This document shows, in pieces, positions 63,193-64,000 of a DNA stretch of 64,000 nucleotides. Source of the DNA: Kocuria carniphila (GTDB lineage: Bacteria > Actinomycetota > Actinomycetes > Actinomycetales > Micrococcaceae). The stretch spans positions 124,001 through 188,000 of the forward strand of contig NZ_NOIT01000001.1 in NCBI RefSeq assembly GCF_004136555.1. Direction: 5' to 3'. Under the pieces are notes generated by a model. The model did no database searches. It was not told where the DNA came from and worked only from the letters and a program-made list of their open reading frames with translations. Every line of letters starts with the position of its first letter. The first letter of the stretch is position 1. The translations under genes were made by a program, and so were the position numbers.

Positions 63193-63966
63193 ATGACTCG
63201 CAAGTCAGGATCGTCTCGCTACGACCCCCTGGTGCCCGAAGCATCCCCGGGGTCGTTCTACTGCGCCAACGTGACCCTCACCGTGGACTCCCCCACGGGA
63301 CCGTTCACTGTGCTCGACCGTGTCAGTTGTGAGTTCAGGGAACCGCGCACCGCGGTGATCGGTCTCAACGGCTCCGGTAAATCCACCCTGCTGCGGCTGT
63401 TCAACGCACTGGTGGTGCCGCAATCCGGGGTGGTTCGGGTCAACAGCATCGACCCTGTGGCATTCCCCCGGGAGGCGCGTGCGGCGGTGGGTTTTGTGTT
63501 CACGGATCCGGCGTCACAGATCCTCATGCCCACTCCCATCGAGGACATTGAGCTGTCGTTGCGCCGCCACGTGCCCGATCGCCAGGAACGGACCGAGAGG
63601 GCTCGCGAGTGGTTGGTCCGGATGGGGCTGGAGCACCGTGCTCACCACAGTGTGTTTGATCTCTCCGGCGGTGAGCGGCAGCTCGTCGCGCTCTCAGCGG
63701 TGCTGGCCGCCGAACCCCAAGTGTTGATCCTGGATGAACCCACCACACTGCTGGACCTGCGGAATCAGCTCAAACTCATCGATCTGCTCGACAACCTGGG
63801 GCAACAGCAGCTGATCAGCACCCATGACCTGGATCTGGCCTCAACTGCACAACACGTAGCCGTGGTGCACGAGAGCCGGATCATTGCTCAGGGGCCGCCG
63901 GCCGAGATGATTCCCCAGTACAAGAACTGGTGCGCCAACGGCTTCGCGGATTGGCAATCTTTATGA
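63193..63966 (+). CDS. bioM: Biotin ECF transporter ATPase
   Basis: A 257-residue CbiO/BioM-type ATPase: Walker A GLNGSGKST, Q-loop region GFVFTDPASQILMPT, signature LSGGERQLVALSAVLA, Walker B VLILDEPTTLLD, and switch His in LISTHDLDLA. The GFVFxDPxxQ arrangement is typical of ECF ATPases. Its stop overlaps the next start (ATGA), and it directly follows bioY. Confidence 0.92.
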   Translation: MTRKSGSSRYDPLVPEASPGSFYCANVTLTVDSPTGPFTVLDRVSCEFREPRTAVIGLNGSGKSTLLRLFNALVVPQSGVVRVNSIDPVAFPREARAAVGFVFTDPASQILMPTPIEDIELSLRRHVPDRQERTERAREWLVRMGLEHRAHHSVFDLSGGERQLVALSAVLAAEPQVLILDEPTTLLDLRNQLKLIDLLDNLGQQQLISTHDLDLASTAQHVAVVHESRIIAQGPPAEMIPQYKNWCANGFADWQSL

Positions 63967-64000
63967 GACGAAAGGTGCGTCGCGACGACCTCCTGGGAAC
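63963..64000 (+). CDS. Probable BioN/EcfT transmembrane component, cut by window end
   Basis: Only 12 codons are inside the window (MRRKVRRDDLLG), starting from an ATG that overlaps the bioM stop. The position in bioY-bioM order suggests the ECF membrane component BioN; no domain is visible in the fragment. Confidence 0.5.
   Translation, partial: MRRKVRRDDLLG

Overview
The window looks like a chromosomal segment of a high-GC actinobacterium, most likely a member of the Micrococcaceae (Kocuria/Rothia/Micrococcus-like). Support: the housekeeping genes are about 60-70% GC; there are actinobacterial families such as DUF3099, SURF1, an LGFP-repeat subtilase and BioYMN; and wecB, wecC, a two-component ABC polymer exporter and an LCP ligase occur together, as expected for an organism making a ManNAc-uronate teichuronic-acid-type wall polymer. 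The genus is an inference; no 16S gene is present.

Layout. 1-3700: a partial membrane protein, an ABC1/UbiB-family kinase and a hypothetical protein. 4030-41581: a roughly 37-kb surface polysaccharide locus. It begins with wecB and a UDP-glucose dehydrogenase. An island of lower and mixed GC follows (about 6550-24400). It holds a pyruvyltransferase-like protein, two GT4 glycosyltransferases, two tandem giant asparagine-synthetase-like/alpha-beta-hydrolase fusions, a third asparagine-synthetase-like protein, a putative GT-A enzyme and two heparinase II/III-fold proteins without signal peptides. Next comes a GC-rich block of very large multidomain glycosyltransferases (CgeB-like, GT4 and GT2 modules, one of 1525 residues), a small coiled-coil protein, wecC, an ABC-2 exporter pair, two more GT4 enzymes and an LCP-family ligase.

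41656-54932: lipoate ligase coupled to a GH79-like lipoprotein, zinc-independent L31 (rpmE2) with a hairpin leader, a secreted subtilase with LGFP repeats, an alpha/beta hydrolase, an orphan VapC toxin, a SpoU methyltransferase, a TauE/SafE permease, a lone ABC ATPase, serB and an MMPL transporter. 55207-64000: two membrane proteins, tRNA-Leu(GAG), two short-chain dehydrogenases including fabG, a DUF3099 protein, a small Cys/His protein, SURF1, an ABC-F ATPase, and bioY-bioM with the start of a third gene.

How it fits together (inference): WecB and WecC make UDP-ManNAcA and the UDP-glucose dehydrogenase makes UDP-GlcA. The glycosyltransferases assemble a uronate-rich polymer, the ABC pair exports it and the LCP protein attaches it to peptidoglycan. 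The asparagine-synthetase-like proteins keep the ATP-pyrophosphatase loop but lack the N-terminal glutaminase cysteine, so they may form amides on uronate carboxyls. The heparinase-fold proteins seem cytoplasmic and could modify rather than degrade the polymer. This modification module, especially the tandem synthetase-hydrolase fusions, is the strongest candidate here for an undescribed system.
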